NCBI GenBank assembly: GCA_025506515.1
Contig: CM046451.1
Coordinates: 47,069,212 to 47,133,211 of the forward strand
Length of the DNA: 64,000 nucleotides
Origin: Flaveria trinervia
Lineage: Eukaryota; Streptophyta; Magnoliopsida; Asterales; Asteraceae
Direction of reading: 5' to 3'
A program made the position numbers and the translations under genes. This document shows positions 43,173 through 54,870 of this stretch, one piece after another (position 1 is the stretch's first letter; each line of letters opens with the position of its first letter). The notes under the pieces are model-generated. The model worked only from the letters and a program-made list of their open reading frames with translations. It ran no database searches and was not told where the DNA came from.

Positions 43173-44558
43173 ATCATCTGGTAACTGCTCCAGTCAACAA
43201 CTCCTGGGGTGAAAAAGCTATGTTGTTAAGGTTGAGATTGTTGATGAGATTGGGAAGGTTGAGGCTCAGGAAGAGCAGGTGGTTATTGAGCAATGGGTAC
43301 TTGAACTTGACTGGTTTGTGGCATGTAATAGCAGGGATATGGAAATGACATTGGACCCTGAGGGACAAAATATGCAGGAGATAGAGGTTGTGATTGATGA
43401 CCAGAACTAGCAGGATGTTGCCCTCTGTTTTGTTGAATATTACTTGGAAAAGTCACAAGGGTGCTGAGGAGTTAGATCCAGATGATCTACACTCTCTTGC
43501 AAAGTGCCCAAGCCTGTGGCATTTATGACACCTCAACTTACTCTTGTCAAAACCAACTTTGGTTTTGCCAGAGAGTCCAGGGAATTTCCTACCAGTTCTC
43601 TTGTAGAACTTCTAAGATCTATATTAATCAAGGCCATTTGGTTCAGAATATCCATCTCTTCTAAGTCATCATCAGCTATACCTTTCAAATCATCCATAAT
43701 GAAGCACAAATTGTCATTATTACAGCCTGACTGACTATCAAAACTCACAAATGCATGATCAGAACTGTTTGAAGAGAAAGTTATATGCTCATCATAATTT
43801 CTTTCTGATGCAGCATATTCTGACTCATGACCGACCAAGGCAGTGTTCCCTGGTACAAAGTCTTCGGTGAGCTTTCCTGATGATGCCAGTTTCCTTTTCT
43901 GCTCTATCTCTCTTTCAAATGTAAGCAGTTTCCAATGAAGTTGGGTGAGAGATAGGCTATCCAGATTTGCATTAGAGCGTAGGACAATTGTATATGTGTC
44001 CCATCTCTCAGGTAGTGATCTAAGGAATCTGTGGTTCATCTGGCTATTAGTGTATTCATGTTTGACCATTTTCAGCTTAGAGATCAAACATGAAAAACGC
44101 TCAAACTGTTGAGTCAGAGTCTCACCCTTCCTATGAGCAAATTTCTCATATTGTTGGGGAAGTATTTCCCTATTGTTTGCTAAGACCTCATCGGTACCAC
44201 CAAATTGTTCTTTCAGTGCCTTCCAGAGGTCATGAGCAGTTTCATGATGCATAAGCCCAGAATAGATTTCATTAGGCAGTGCCATGGCCAGAATACGATG
44301 AGCTTTAGCATCAATCTCAAACAGTTTTCGATCCTCATCAGAGTATTGTTCCTTCTTCTTCGGAACCATTTGGTTGGTTTCCGGATTGTTCAGCATAGGC
44401 TTATTTGGACCATGTACCACTCATGTCCAACAACCTGAACTGTTAACAGACAGGTGATGGAGCATTCTTCATTGCCATATGTTATACTCAGTCCTAACCA
44501 GCATCGGAGGCTTGGTTGAGGAACCAGTATTGTGAGGGTCATTAGAAGGAGTAGCCAT
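43173..44558 (-). pseudogene. gag: copia-F Gag (UBN2-type)
   Basis: The likely start is ATG 44558, 197 bp after the PBS. The first 40 codons carry stops. The main frame 44420-43533 (295 codons) has EQYSDEDRKLFEIDAKAHRI, ALPNEIYSGLMHHETAHDLW, EQFGGTDEVLANNREILPQQ, LTQQFERFSCLISKLKMVKH and LPERWDTYTIVLRSNANLDS. It loses frame before the first knuckle, which is still legible near 43500-43550 (CHKCHRLGHFAREC). 43173-43500 is a Pro/Gln-rich stretch in mixed frames. Confidence 0.88.
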
Positions 44559-44755
44559 ATTCAGAATTCAGACAAATTCAAGGTAAACAAAGTAAATCTA
44601 GCTCAAAACCACTTAGAACCTCAAACAAAATGGCCAGAAGCAACATAAACTCAATCTCTATAACTGATTCTTGCAAATTTGCTAATTCGATCAAACGTAG
44701 ATAGCAAAAGAACAGTTTCAATAATCAATTGTTAAATCGATCAATGATTAACCTT

Positions 44756-44767
44756 GCACTGATACCA
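44756..44767 (-). promoter_or_regulatory. copia-F primer-binding site
   Basis: The minus strand reads TGGTATCAGTGC, one mismatch to the initiator Met-tRNA complement, 2 nt from the LTR. Confidence 0.85.
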
Positions 44768-44769
44768 TT

Positions 44770-45588
44770 TGTTAGGATCTCAGCATCTAGTTTGATCAAT
44801 TAGATTGGATTTGCAGCCGAATGAGCTCACGAATTAACAAATTTAAACAAGAACACACGACATTTATCAATGAAACATTGTTTGTTATAGAGAGAGAATT
44901 TCTGCCAAAAGGAATATATTCATTCAATATATGCTTCAGATGGCTTCGTGCAACATTTCAATTAGGTCATCTTTCCTTTTATAAGGGAAGCTGACGTCAG
45001 CTGATGTCACTTGACAGTCACATCTAACTGTTATTTAACTACTCAAAGTTAACACAACTACTGAAGATGTCAAACAACTGACATCTTCTTACAAAAATAC
45101 CAAGTGTTAACTATCACTACAACTACTGAAAAGAAACTACTGAAATAACAACGACTGAAGAACATGCTCTTCAGTCGTTTTACAAGTACTGAAATAGAAA
45201 AGAAAACTACTGAAAGGAAACCATCACAACAACTGAAGAATGCTTCTTCAGCTATTGTGACAAACTCTAAAGGCTTCAGTACTTGGACTTCTTGAACTTC
45301 AGTTGTTGTCATCAGCTGATGTCTTCAGCTGATGTCTTCAGTCTTTGTACTTCAGCTGTTGATCTTCAATACTTTTGTCTTCAGCTGTTAAAGTCTTCAG
45401 TACTTTAGTCTTCAGCTGTTGATCTTCAGACTTTAGTGTTCAGCTGTTGATGTCTTCAGCACTTTAGTCTTCAGCTGTTGATCTTCAGTCTTTGTCAAAC
45501 ATCTGATCAAGTCTTCAGCAGTTGTTGTGATGTCTTGTGGGACTTAAAGTTTTTTCAGATCTGGCTCATTGGTTCTTTTGGTCCAACA
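44770..45588 (-). mobile_element. copia-F 5' LTR (819 bp)
   Basis: The plus strand begins TGTTAGGATC and ends TTGGTCCAACA. The U3 side (45290-45530) is packed with CTTCAGCTGTTGAT and CTTCAGTACTTTAG words. Immediately right of 45588 lies a second LTR of the same family lacking its first 24 bp, so copia-F is inserted 24 bp into the copia-G 3' LTR; GATTG (45589-45593) is the expected duplication half. Confidence 0.92.
44976..45001 (-). promoter_or_regulatory. copia-F promoter: TATA box and TGACGTCA palindrome
   Basis: The minus strand has TATAAAAG at 44976-44983. The 12-bp perfect palindrome GCTGACGTCAGC at 44990-45001 lies just upstream of it. TGACGTCA is the bZIP/TGA-factor (as-1-like) site known from stress-responsive plant promoters; use in this LTR is inference. 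Confidence 0.65.
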
Positions 45589-46373
45589 GATTGATTAGAG
45601 AGTGTTCCAGCGGAATTCAAACAACGAATTAAACAATTCACAAGAACACAATTGATATTGAATGTAATAGTAAATGGTTATAGAAAAAGAGAATTCTGCA
45701 AAAGAGATATTTCATTCATATGCTTCCGTGGTGGCTCAATGTCACACATTACAATTAGGTCAACATTCCTTAAATAGGATATGTGACGTCTGCTGATGTC
45801 ACTTGATAGTGACATCTAACAGAATTATTCAAACTACTGAAACTATGCAAACTACTGAGAATGTTCTCAACTACTGATTACATCTCATAGAATGCTAAGT
45901 ACAAGAAACATAAAACTACTGAAACTAAACAACTGAAACTAAATTACAAGTACTAAAAGGAAACCATCACAACTACTGAAGTTGATAACTTCAGCTATTG
46001 TGACAACTACTGAAGTTGATAACTTCAGCTATTGTGACAACTACTGATCACTTTGGTCTTCAGTCTTTGTTCTTCAGACTTTGTTCTTCAGACTTTTACT
46101 TTCAGACTTTGTCTTCAGCTGATAGCTTCAGACTTTGTCTTCAGTACTTTACTTTCAGACTTTGTCTTCAGCTGATAGCTTCAGACTTTGTCTTCAGTTC
46201 TTTTCTTTCAGACTTTGTCTTCAGTAGTAGTCTTCAGTTCTTGTCTTCAGACTTTGTCTTCAGACCTTGTAGTCAGCTGATGTCTTCAGCTGTTGTGATC
46301 TTCTTAGTAGTTGTAATGTCTGTGGGACTTAGAGGTTTTTCTGATCAGGCTCATTGGTTCTTTTGGTCCAACA
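45589..46373 (-). mobile_element. copia-G 3' LTR (785 bp left)
   Basis: It aligns with the copia-F LTR from that LTR's position 25 to its end (TTTTGGTCCAACA). It is followed on the right by the polypurine tract. It has GTGACGTC at 45783-45790 beside a TATA-like TATTTAAG, as in copia-F, and CTTCAGACTTTG/CTTCAGCTGATAG words at 46010-46310. Left end removed to outside the window by copia-F. Confidence 0.9.
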
Positions 46374-46388
46374 AACTCCCCCTGAACC
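46374..46388 (-). promoter_or_regulatory. copia-G polypurine tract
   Basis: The minus strand reads GGTTCAGGGGGAGTT and abuts the LTR start TGTTGGACC. This is the clearest polypurine tract in the window and fixes the LTR boundary. Confidence 0.9.
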
Positions 46389-46600
46389 AATGCAGCCAAA
46401 ACCTCTAAACTTATTGATGATCCCACTTATTCTTGGCAGAAACACCCTCTTGATCAGCTTCAGAGGTAATCAGTTAAGCATAGGCCGGGAAAAGGTTTCT
46501 AATCTTTTGATTGGCTATGTATGGAAGGGAACTCTGTTTTGGGGAAAATGAACACAGAGTCTTATCCCAACCATGAAACCTAATTCACATGAATAAGTCT

Positions 46601-49600
46601 TTAAGACTCACTAGCATAGGCCTCAAGGAGAACAACTTGTTCCTTCTTGGTGAGTTCTTCTGCTTCTCCCTCGAAGAAGAACTCTAGGCCATAATACTCA
46701 GACAGGTATCTCATTGTCTTTCCATTTTTCAACTCCACAGTTGTTATCTCTCTGTAAGCAAATTCATCAGGGTGAGAGACTTCAAGCAACAACTGGAGTT
46801 CACTCTTCTGAAGATCTTCAAGTCTTTTGTATAACAACGCCTTCTTGATCATTTTGTTTTCAAGAATAGATTGAGGGGTTGTCTTGGATTTGTGAGCTCT
46901 CTTGAATTCTTCAATGATTTCCTAGGGTGGGACTACCATGGCGAATGTAATTACAACATTCAAGGTCTTCTTCACTTGGCCATGATATCTACTTGGTATA
47001 TTCTTCTTATGAATTCTAGAACTTACCCTGGGGTCTGGCCAGATCCGCACTCTTTATTTTTGATGTTGAAAAGTATGTCTAAGAGTGTACAGCCTCAGAG
47101 CATGTTTCTTCATTTCTTGAATGGATGAGAACTGAGGGAAATCCTTATCAACCATCTTGAGAAACTTCTAATCATGTTGTTTCTGCTGTTCTGCTTCTTC
47201 AATCTTTACCTTCACCATCTGCATTTGCAAGTCAGGAGTAATCACTTGTTGACTTCTGTCCTCAGGTGATTTGAGTTTGAGAACAATAGAGATTGGCAGA
47301 CTATCATGATCATCATCCTCTTCTTCATCTTCTTCTACCCTCAACACCCTTCTCCTCCTTCTGGGTGCATCACTAGGTAAGGTTTGAGGTGGTTTTTGGG
47401 GTAAAGGGATTGGTTTTATGGGTTGAGTTGTGGGTGGCTTAGGTTTAGGGATAGATTTGGGAGATTTTAGTGATAAGGGTTGTGTTTGAGTGGGAGTGTA
47501 AGAAGACTGACTTAGCATTTTGGTGGTGAGTTTGGCTTTGGAGTGCTTTGCCATTTCAGTTCTCTTTCCTGCACCTGCTTCATCCAGTGCTTCAATTATC
47601 AACTCCCTATTATAGCCTCCAGCAGAGCAGATCTTCTTGGTTATCTCCAGGATACTGTCTCTGGACCAGGCGTTTATCTCTATCAATGATCTTCCAAGGT
47701 ATTTGGCAATGAATCTGATCATTATCTCCAATCTTTCCTTTTCCAACACACTATAACCGGCCCATCTAGCTTGAATCTCTTCTATCTCCAGTCTTCTGAT
47801 CTCAGTGTCTAGTGTAGCTTGTCATGACCTTGTCGAAAGAGCTGATCTATAATTTTATCCATAGATCTGTTGTGTGCTTCATTAGCATTTTTGATAAGAT
47901 CTTCTAAGGATTTATCTTCATCAGCTTTTGACTCAACACTTTTCTTTCTTTTATATGTGATCAGCTGTTCTGAGATCAGTTCTTTCTCCACCTCCTTCTC
48001 TTTTGCAGGTTCTTCTCATCATCAACTCTTTTTCTTTTATTTTCTTTCACTGCCTTAGACTTGGATGTCTCCCCCTTTTTGGTTGCATTGGGATCAGGGG
48101 CTTGAAAGGCAGAAAGAGATTTGTGAACAGCATCATCAATGAGGATTTGTAGATTTGAGGATATCCTCTCATCAATGGCTTTATGCACTATGTCAGTGAT
48201 GATGGGAGTGATCAGAGGTAAAGAGTTTTGAAAGATAGCAACCATCTGCTCAGAGGGGTTCTGTCCCTGAGAGGTGGTGCCAAAAGTAGTGGCTGGTGGC
48301 TCAGTTACGTGTGTAGGCTCAGTGTTTGGGGAACCTTCAATGGAAGGTGCCATCTGTGCGGTTTGTGAGGTAGATGGACTTTGATCCTGAGACATTTTGG
48401 CTAACAACTCTTTGAGTTGCTCACCTCAGTCTCAAGAATGGTATTATGGGCTAATACATCATAGAAAAAGCCCAGGTCATCATCAGTTTGTGCTGAATCA
48501 CCTGACCTCTTGATTGAATGAGGATGTACATGCTCTGAGTGTAGATCAGTAGAAGCATGTGCCCTTTGTTCTTGGTACTGGGGACTTCCTGCCTCAGGAC
48601 TGTGTCCTTCATTGGCAGTTGCCTCTGGTAAGGTCTTATGGATGTTACCAACTGCATCCTGATCATTTGCTGAATCAGTAGAACTGGCAGCCTTACCAGA
48701 TGTTCTATTCTCCATTTCTACACTTGGAGAGTGAACATTGTAACCCCTGTGTTGTGGGTTATCAGAAGCATTTTGGTCCTCCCCCTCTATAGTTGAGGTA
48801 TTCCCAGTGGTAAGTGGTTTCTGGGGAGGGGTGAGGAATGCAACTGACTCAGCACTTTAGCAACTATCAATGTTGGGCTTTGAGGGGCGGTTGCATGTGG
48901 AGATTGGTCTGAAGCAGATTGCACCCGGGGTGAGAGGTGCTCTTCAATGGTAACCCTCTCAATTGAGAGAGGTTCTAGAAATGTGGGATCCCCAATTGTG
49001 GTTGCAACAGGATCCTGTTGAGAGGATACCTTTGCGGCTTCAGCAAGTTGAGTCTTGGACATAACTGGGGGGTTATAACCAGTATGTATTTCCTGTGTTT
49101 GTGGTACAGGGGCATTCTCAGGGGACTCATCTCCCTGAGTAGCCTTTTTGGGCTTTTTGGATTTGGGTTTGGTGGGGACTTTGGATCTGGAAGTGGAGGT
49201 TGTGGGTTCCCTGTGCTTGGGTTTTAGCATACGGGCAGCCCCTTTAAGAGTAGGGTCTGAGTTATGTCGAGAGTACACCTCAGCTAAAACAGTTGGATCA
49301 AGGACTCCAAGACCAACAAGGCCATCAGATTGTAAATGATTCAAAATTATGGCCTTCAGAAACCTGGGATAAAGTATCTATCTATTTGCCACAGGTTTCT
49401 GAGCCAGATCCTTTAGTTCCATGAACACTATCTCAGAAAAATTTAGATTTTGGCATTCAAGGATAAAGAACAATACTTGTTGCCATCGGGAAGACATCTG
49501 ATCCCAAGAAGATGTCTTTGATGCAAGGCAGACATTCACCATATGAAAGATAAGTCGTTCAGCATCATGGAAGTTCTTTTTAAGTATGGTTGTAGCACTT

Positions 49601-49961
49601 AAGTCGCCTTCATACCCGTTATGGATAAAAGACATATCATGGTGCCTTTCGGGTATTCTTTAGGATAGGTGCCATCATGCAAATTTAGGGTTTTGCGAAT
49701 GATGTCGGGGGTGATGAGCACCTATTTCTGGTTCACCAACAACTGGAGAGTGATTTGTCTATCATTCTCACCAGTTATTACATAGACGTTGGTCCAGAAC
49801 TGGGATAAGGAGTCAGGATATATGGTAGGATTCAGAAGAAAGGCTGTTCTGTATGGGGAATCCACCATAAGATTGATGGCAGTGTCAAACTTGTTCCAGA
49901 AGGTCGATTTCGAAAGGTAGGCAACACAGTTGTGTCGGGGTTTGAGTTTCATGGTCGCCAT
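46601..49961 (-). pseudogene. copia-G extra 3' ORF, full length (~1,120 codons, broken)
   Basis: The start is ATG 49961 and the end YASES with a stop at 46601, 213 bp before the polypurine tract. Pieces are read at 49961-49722, 49635-49378, 49344-48787, 48715-48401, 48407-47976, 47991-47809, 47749-47168 and 46852-46601. The N-terminal ~240 residues form the shared domain (IYPDSLSQFWTN, GYEGD, LYPRFLKAIILN). The middle is Ser/Pro/Gln-rich and low complexity with basic, NLS-like patches (VKENKRKRVDDEKNLQKRRR; RRRRRVLRVEEDEEEDD). The C-terminal module is LKNGKTMRYLSEYYGLEFFF. Breaks include a TAG replacing CAG at 49722 and a one-base loss near 49640. No membrane segment seen. Function unknown. 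Confidence 0.85.
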
Positions 49962-50584
49962 TGTTGAGAGAGAAAGATTTGAAAACGGCTAATGAAACGT
50001 TTGTCTATAAGTACAAGTATTTATAGATTAAGAAAAGGCTGAAAAGAAAACGACTGAAAGTGTTGGTGTTGGCATCAGTTGTTATGAAAACAACTGAAGA
50101 CGTGGTTTTAACTATCAGATGTTTGAAAATAACTGAAGACTTGGTTTTAGTCATCAGTAGTTGTGAAACTACTGAAAACCTTGGTTTTGTCTTCAACTGT
50201 TGTAAACAACTGAGGACTTGGTATTAGTCATGAGTAATTGTGAAACTACTGAAGACATGGTTTTGTCTTCAGCTGTTTAGAGTGAAACAACAGTTTGTGG
50301 AAACGACTGAAGTGAAAATTCTCATTAGTAGTTTTCGTCAATTCTTAGCTTTTTAGCTGTTTCATACTGTCCTCAACACTTACTCATCACACTTTTTGGC
50401 TGATTTCAGTTGTTTCATAGGACATGAGTACTTATCTGTTTTTACTGACATCAGGAGTTATAACTACATCAGTAGGTGTACTGCATCAGTTTCTTTTAAC
50501 AGAATTAGTACATATTTGTGACATGTTTACTAATGATCATCACTACTTGTTTACTGAGATCATCAGTAGTTATCACTTATTCTA
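49962..50584 (-). repeat. copia-G spacer with CAGTAGTTG / CAACTACTG words
   Basis: Non-coding, collinear with the copia-F spacer (37769-38333), with the same iterated words between 50040 and 50580. Confidence 0.8.
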
Positions 50585-51757
50585 GTTGCAGCATACCAAG
50601 CCTTAACACAAGGTTTTGGAAAGTTGAACTATCCAAAGGCTTAGTAAATATATCTGCAAGCTCATCAGCACTAGGCACAAACTTAGGATCAATCAGACCT
50701 TTTTCAAAACAATCCCTAATAAAGTGATGTCTGATTTCTATATGTTTGGTCCTAGAGTGCTAGACTGCATTTTTGACAATACACAGAGCTGAAGCACTAT
50801 CCATTAATAATGGAGTCTTAGTCTCTGTAATGCCATAATCCAGAAGTTGGTTCTGAAGCCAGAGTACCTGCGAAGTGCAACTTGCATCAGCAATGTACTC
50901 GGCTTCAGCAGTTGATGTAGCAACAGATGTTTGTTTCTTACTCTGCCAAGAAATCAAACAGTTGCCTAGGAATTGACAACCAAACTTATTCAAAAGTTTT
51001 TTTGTATATTTTGATGGATGAATAAAGGTTCCATCAGCCTTTTGTTTGATTTGCAAGCCTAGAAAGAACTGTAATTCTCCCATTGTACTCATTTCAAACT
51101 TTTGTTTCATTAGACTTGTAAAATCATCACACAACTGGGGATCAGAGGATACAAAAATAATATCATCAACATAAATTTGAACAAGTAGCTTATGCTGATC
51201 CACTTTCTTTATAAACAAAGTTTTATCTATGGAGCCTCTAGTGAAATTATTTTTAAGAAGAAAATTTGACAGTGTTTCATACCAAGTTCTAGGAGCTTGC
51301 TTCAACCCATAAAGAGCCTTATCAAGTTGATACACCCAATCAGGATGTTTATTGTCCTCAAAACCTGGTGGTTGACACACATAAACCTCTTCTTTTATTT
51401 TACCATATAAAAATGCACTTTTGACATCCATTTGAAAAACTTTAAGATTGCAAAATGCAGCATAGGCTAAGAACAATATAATTGCCTCTAGTCTGGCTAC
51501 AGGGGCAAAGCTTTTATCATAATCAATACCTTCTTCTTGTGAAAACCCTTGTACAACCAGTCTAGCCTTGTTCTTGACAATAAGCCCATTTTCATCAGTT
51601 TTATTCCAAACACCCATTTAGTGCCTATTGCACACTTACCTGGGGGTAGAGGAACCAGTTCCCATAGTTGCTGCTTTTTGAACTGAAGTAGCTCAAGCTG
51701 CATGGCTTCAACCCATCCATTGTCTCTCAAAGCAACATGATAGTTCTTTGGCTCTAG
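50585..51757 (-). pseudogene. pol: copia-G reverse transcriptase-RNase H with ~116-codon in-frame deletion
   Basis: The frame 51617-50760 reads RT through LDKALYGLKQAPRTWYETL, the intact YVDD (VQIYVDDIIFVSSD) and FEMSTMGELQFFLGLQ. It then jumps from KYTKKLLNKF to GCQFLGNCLISWQ near 50983. Relative to copia-F this removes about 116 residues without changing frame: the RT connection and the first RNase H catalytic Asp (SDSDYEG). STAEAEYIADAS and LLMDSAS remain. A TAG at 50760 stops the tail, which is readable to about 50585. The entry of RT is in 51730-51497. Confidence 0.92.
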
Positions 51758-52471
51758 CTAACTTATGAAGAGAGCATAGAAGCAGAAATTAGACAATTGA
51801 CTTCTGGTTGAGACACCAGCATTGATATCACTAATCATTTGAGACATGGGGTGATTCTTCAGCTCTTGGTATACTGTAAGATCAGTGCAAGTGTTTGTAG
51901 CCGGTTCAGTAGCAGCAAATGGTGATCCAGATTCTTGAAACCAAGTATTAGATGGCAAGTCAAATGATGTAGGGGAGTCAGAAATCTCATCAGCATTTGT
52001 TGTGGATGGAGCTACAGAAGCTACAGGAACATCAAGTTTAGCAGACTCGGGCAGTTGGTCACTAAACATGAAAAGGTGAGTACTGATATCATCATCATCT
52101 TCAGTACTACCAGGTGGAAGACTTGTTGCAGAAGATGATTTATCCACATGATCTGCAACAGTTGGAGATTGATAAGGAACATATTGTAGTATGTCGAGAT
52201 CAAACAACTTGACAGGGTTTTGTGGAATTTTATCCTTAGGAGATTCACTGAATTTCACATTCAAGGTTTCTTCAACTAACTTTGTTCTACAGTTGAAGAC
52301 TCTGTAAGCCTTGCTTGTGGATGAATAACCTACAAAATACCCTGCATCCACCTTAGGATCAAATTTGTGGAGTTGTTCCTTTCTGTTGAGAATGAAACAA
52401 GGACACCCAAAGGCTATGAATAATGAAATTAGAGGAGCCAAATGATTTAGAAGTTCATATGGAGTCTTCAC
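51758..52471 (-). CDS. pol: copia-G integrase C-terminus and linker
   Basis: A 237-codon frame with KTPYELLNHLAPLISLF, FGCPCFILNRKEQLHKFDP and GYFVGYSSTSKAYRVFNCRT, then a Ser/Asp/Pro-rich tether ending YQELKNHPMSQMISDINAGV. A TAG-type stop precedes RT. Apart from flanking frameshifts the stretch is intact. Confidence 0.78.
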   Translation of the reverse strand: MKTPYELLNHLAPLISLFIAFGCPCFILNRKEQLHKFDPKVDAGYFVGYSSTSKAYRVFNCRTKLVEETLNVKFSESPKDKIPQNPVKLFDLDILQYVPYQSPTVADHVDKSSSATSLPPGSTEDDDDISTHLFMFSDQLPESAKLDVPVASVAPSTTNADEISDSPTSFDLPSNTWFQESGSPFAATEPATNTCTDLTVYQELKNHPMSQMISDINAGVSTRSQLSNFCFYALFIS

Positions 52472-53562
52472 CCCAACCTCTGATTTACTAACACTCTATT
52501 CTGCACATAGCAAGCTGTGTTAACAGCTTCAGCCCAAAAGGTCAATGGCAAAACAAAGTCAGCCAACATAGACCTTGCAACTTCAATTAGGATCCTGTTC
52601 TTTCTCTCCACTACTCCATTTTGTTCTGGAGTCCTTGGGATACTAAACTACCTCTTGATTCCTTTTGATAGATAAAAATCATCAAGTGTATGGTTTCTGA
52701 ATTCAGTTCCATTAACACTCCTTATACACTTGACTGATAGGGAATACTGCTTCTCAACATACAACACAAAGTTTATAATCGTCTGAGCAACCTCATCCTT
52801 TGAATGCAAGAAGAAAGTCCATACAAATCTGGAGTAATCATCCACAATTACCAGACAGTATTTCTTCTTTTCCATGCTCATCACTCTCACAGGACCAAAT
52901 TGATCCATGTGCAGTAACTGCAAGCAGGCAGTGGACTTAGGTTCTTCAATAGGAGGGAATGAGACTTTGTGTTTTTTTCCTTTCAAACAAGCAGTGCAGG
53001 TTTCATCACAGTGGAACTCCTTTATTGGTAGACCTCTCACTAAACTATTGTGGATGAGCTGATTCATGTTTTTGAGATTAACATGACCCAGCCTTCTATG
53101 CCACAGTTTAGATTCCTGAGGAGAGGCTTTGGAGAACAAGCAAGGATGATCCTTCAAATCAATCTTCTTTGACAAATCCAAGGCATACACTCTTCCAATC
53201 CTGTTGGCCTTCAGGAGAGTATGTTCATCTAATACCTTGTCAATCAGCCTCAGAACTTGGGAAGACAGAATCCTGCAGTTCTGGCTTGTGAAAATTGCAA
53301 CATGCCCTTTATCACACATGTGACTGACACTCAACAGATTATACTTGAGATTCTCCACATGATTAACATCATCAAACCTGATTTGTCCATTACACACATA
53401 TCCTTTCCCGATGATGTAACCCTTGGCATCATTACCAAATGAAACAAATCCCTTCTTTCCTTGAGAGTAGTCATTAAAAAGAGAACTGCTCCCAGTCATA
53501 TGCATAGATCCTCCACTGTCTACATACCAGATGCTCCTTTGGCATGCTGAAGAACCCTGCAT
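52472..53562 (-). pseudogene. pol: copia-G protease, GAG-pre-integrase and integrase with lost catalytic Asp
   Basis: The frame 53562-52648 (304 codons) has WYVDSGGSMHMTGSSSL (protease), LWHRRLGHVNLKNMNQL and TCTACLKGKKHKVSF (zinc ligands intact), and HMDQFGPVRVMSM (integrase Asp 1). The second catalytic Asp is Val (CIRSVNGTEF, compared with CIRSDNGTEF in copia-F). A TAG after SKGIKR ends it. The Glu-bearing segment (QNGVVERKN) is readable near 52600-52640 and the rest to 52472 in broken frames. Protease and zinc domains look intact; the integrase could not be active. Confidence 0.92.
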
Positions 53563-53575
53563 TCATCATAAAGAA

Positions 53576-54870
53576 CTAGTTAGGTTTTGAGACCCAAACC
53601 TTTTTGGTTTTGGGTCTGTTTTCATCAACAGATTTAACCATAACTTGTTTCTTATGATTAACAGCTGATGAAGAAGGAGATGGTGCTGAAATGGATTCCT
53701 TGGATTTGGGCTTGGAATGCCTTTTAAGTGGTTTGATCACAGGTGCATCTAGTTGGTTAACTCTCCCCAACAAATGTTGAACCATCATAACAAGTTATGT
53801 CTGATTTGTAGCTAAAGCTTTCAGTTCTTGTGACATATCAGTACCTGTGTTTGATGAGTTCCTGTGACCCACCATTTCCTTCTTAAAATTCACAGACTTA
53901 GTCTGATGTTTATCATGAGAAGCACTATCGGCTGTTTTATGATAAACCCTATCCTTTTTTTGGATTTGGTTGAAGGCTTAGGTTTATCACATTGGGATGA
54001 CTGTGGTACAAACTTAGTCTCAAACTCATTTTTCATTTCATCCATCTGGATTTTAATGAGCTTATCTCTGTTGAGTTTGGAACCCTTTCTGTACCCACAT
54101 TCATGAGAAAGATGATTGAATTTACCACATATTTCACATGCCTTATTTGTCATCTTGAATTGATCAATTGCTGATGTGCTTATCAGTAGTTAACCCATCA
54201 GCTAATTGATTTGCTGAGGTATCAACACTGATTTCATCTTGTGATTTTGGGTGATCACTTCAGGATGATGCACATGATGATGTGGTTTGGAAATTACTTT
54301 CACCTTCAGATTTTACTATTGGTTTTGGAGTAAAATCTGTAGGTGGTGCAATGTGGTTGTAACCTATTCCAAACTTCACATTCGAAGCAGATTGCTTGCT
54401 GGGCAGCATTTCAACTCCCTTGCATGATGATACCCAGTGGTCACACTCAACTTGGGTAACTGCAAGTTTTTCTTTGAGATCTCTATGGTTCTCAAGAATG
54501 ACCTCTAGCTTAGCCTTTTCATCATTTAATTGGCATTTAAGCTTATAATCTCATCATCCTTATCCTTAAGGACAGACTCATATTCAGCTTTTCTTTTGGA
54601 AAGGGTTTGCTCAAGCTCTAAATTTTGATTTATTAAAGCTACATTTGCCTCTCTAATAGAGATAAATGCAGCTATGCAAGATTCAGAACATAACTTGGCC
54701 TTAGCCTCAGAGGATACCTGGGTTACCTGTGATGAAGATGCATTGGAGCATAAACAATCAGTAGATTCCAGGGCCATGAGAGCTAGATTCCTAAAAGGAT
54801 GTTCACCACCATGTTGACCATCACTAGCAAATAATTGCTCATTACCAGAGAGATCATCTGGTAAACTGCT
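53576..54870 (-). pseudogene. gag: copia-G Gag/Pol linker: coiled coil and CCHC knuckle
   Basis: Pieces match the copia-F linker: 54777-54526 with AKLCSESCIAAFISIREANV and NLELEQTLSKRKAEYESVLK (coiled coil), 54153-53890 with the intact knuckle CEICGKFNHLSHEC and a basic stretch, and 53788-53576 with MMVQHLLGRVNQLDAPVIKP. About 250 bp of the copia-F Ser/Thr-basic segment (with the word inverted repeat) is missing between 54170 and 54240. Several frameshifts. Confidence 0.8.
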
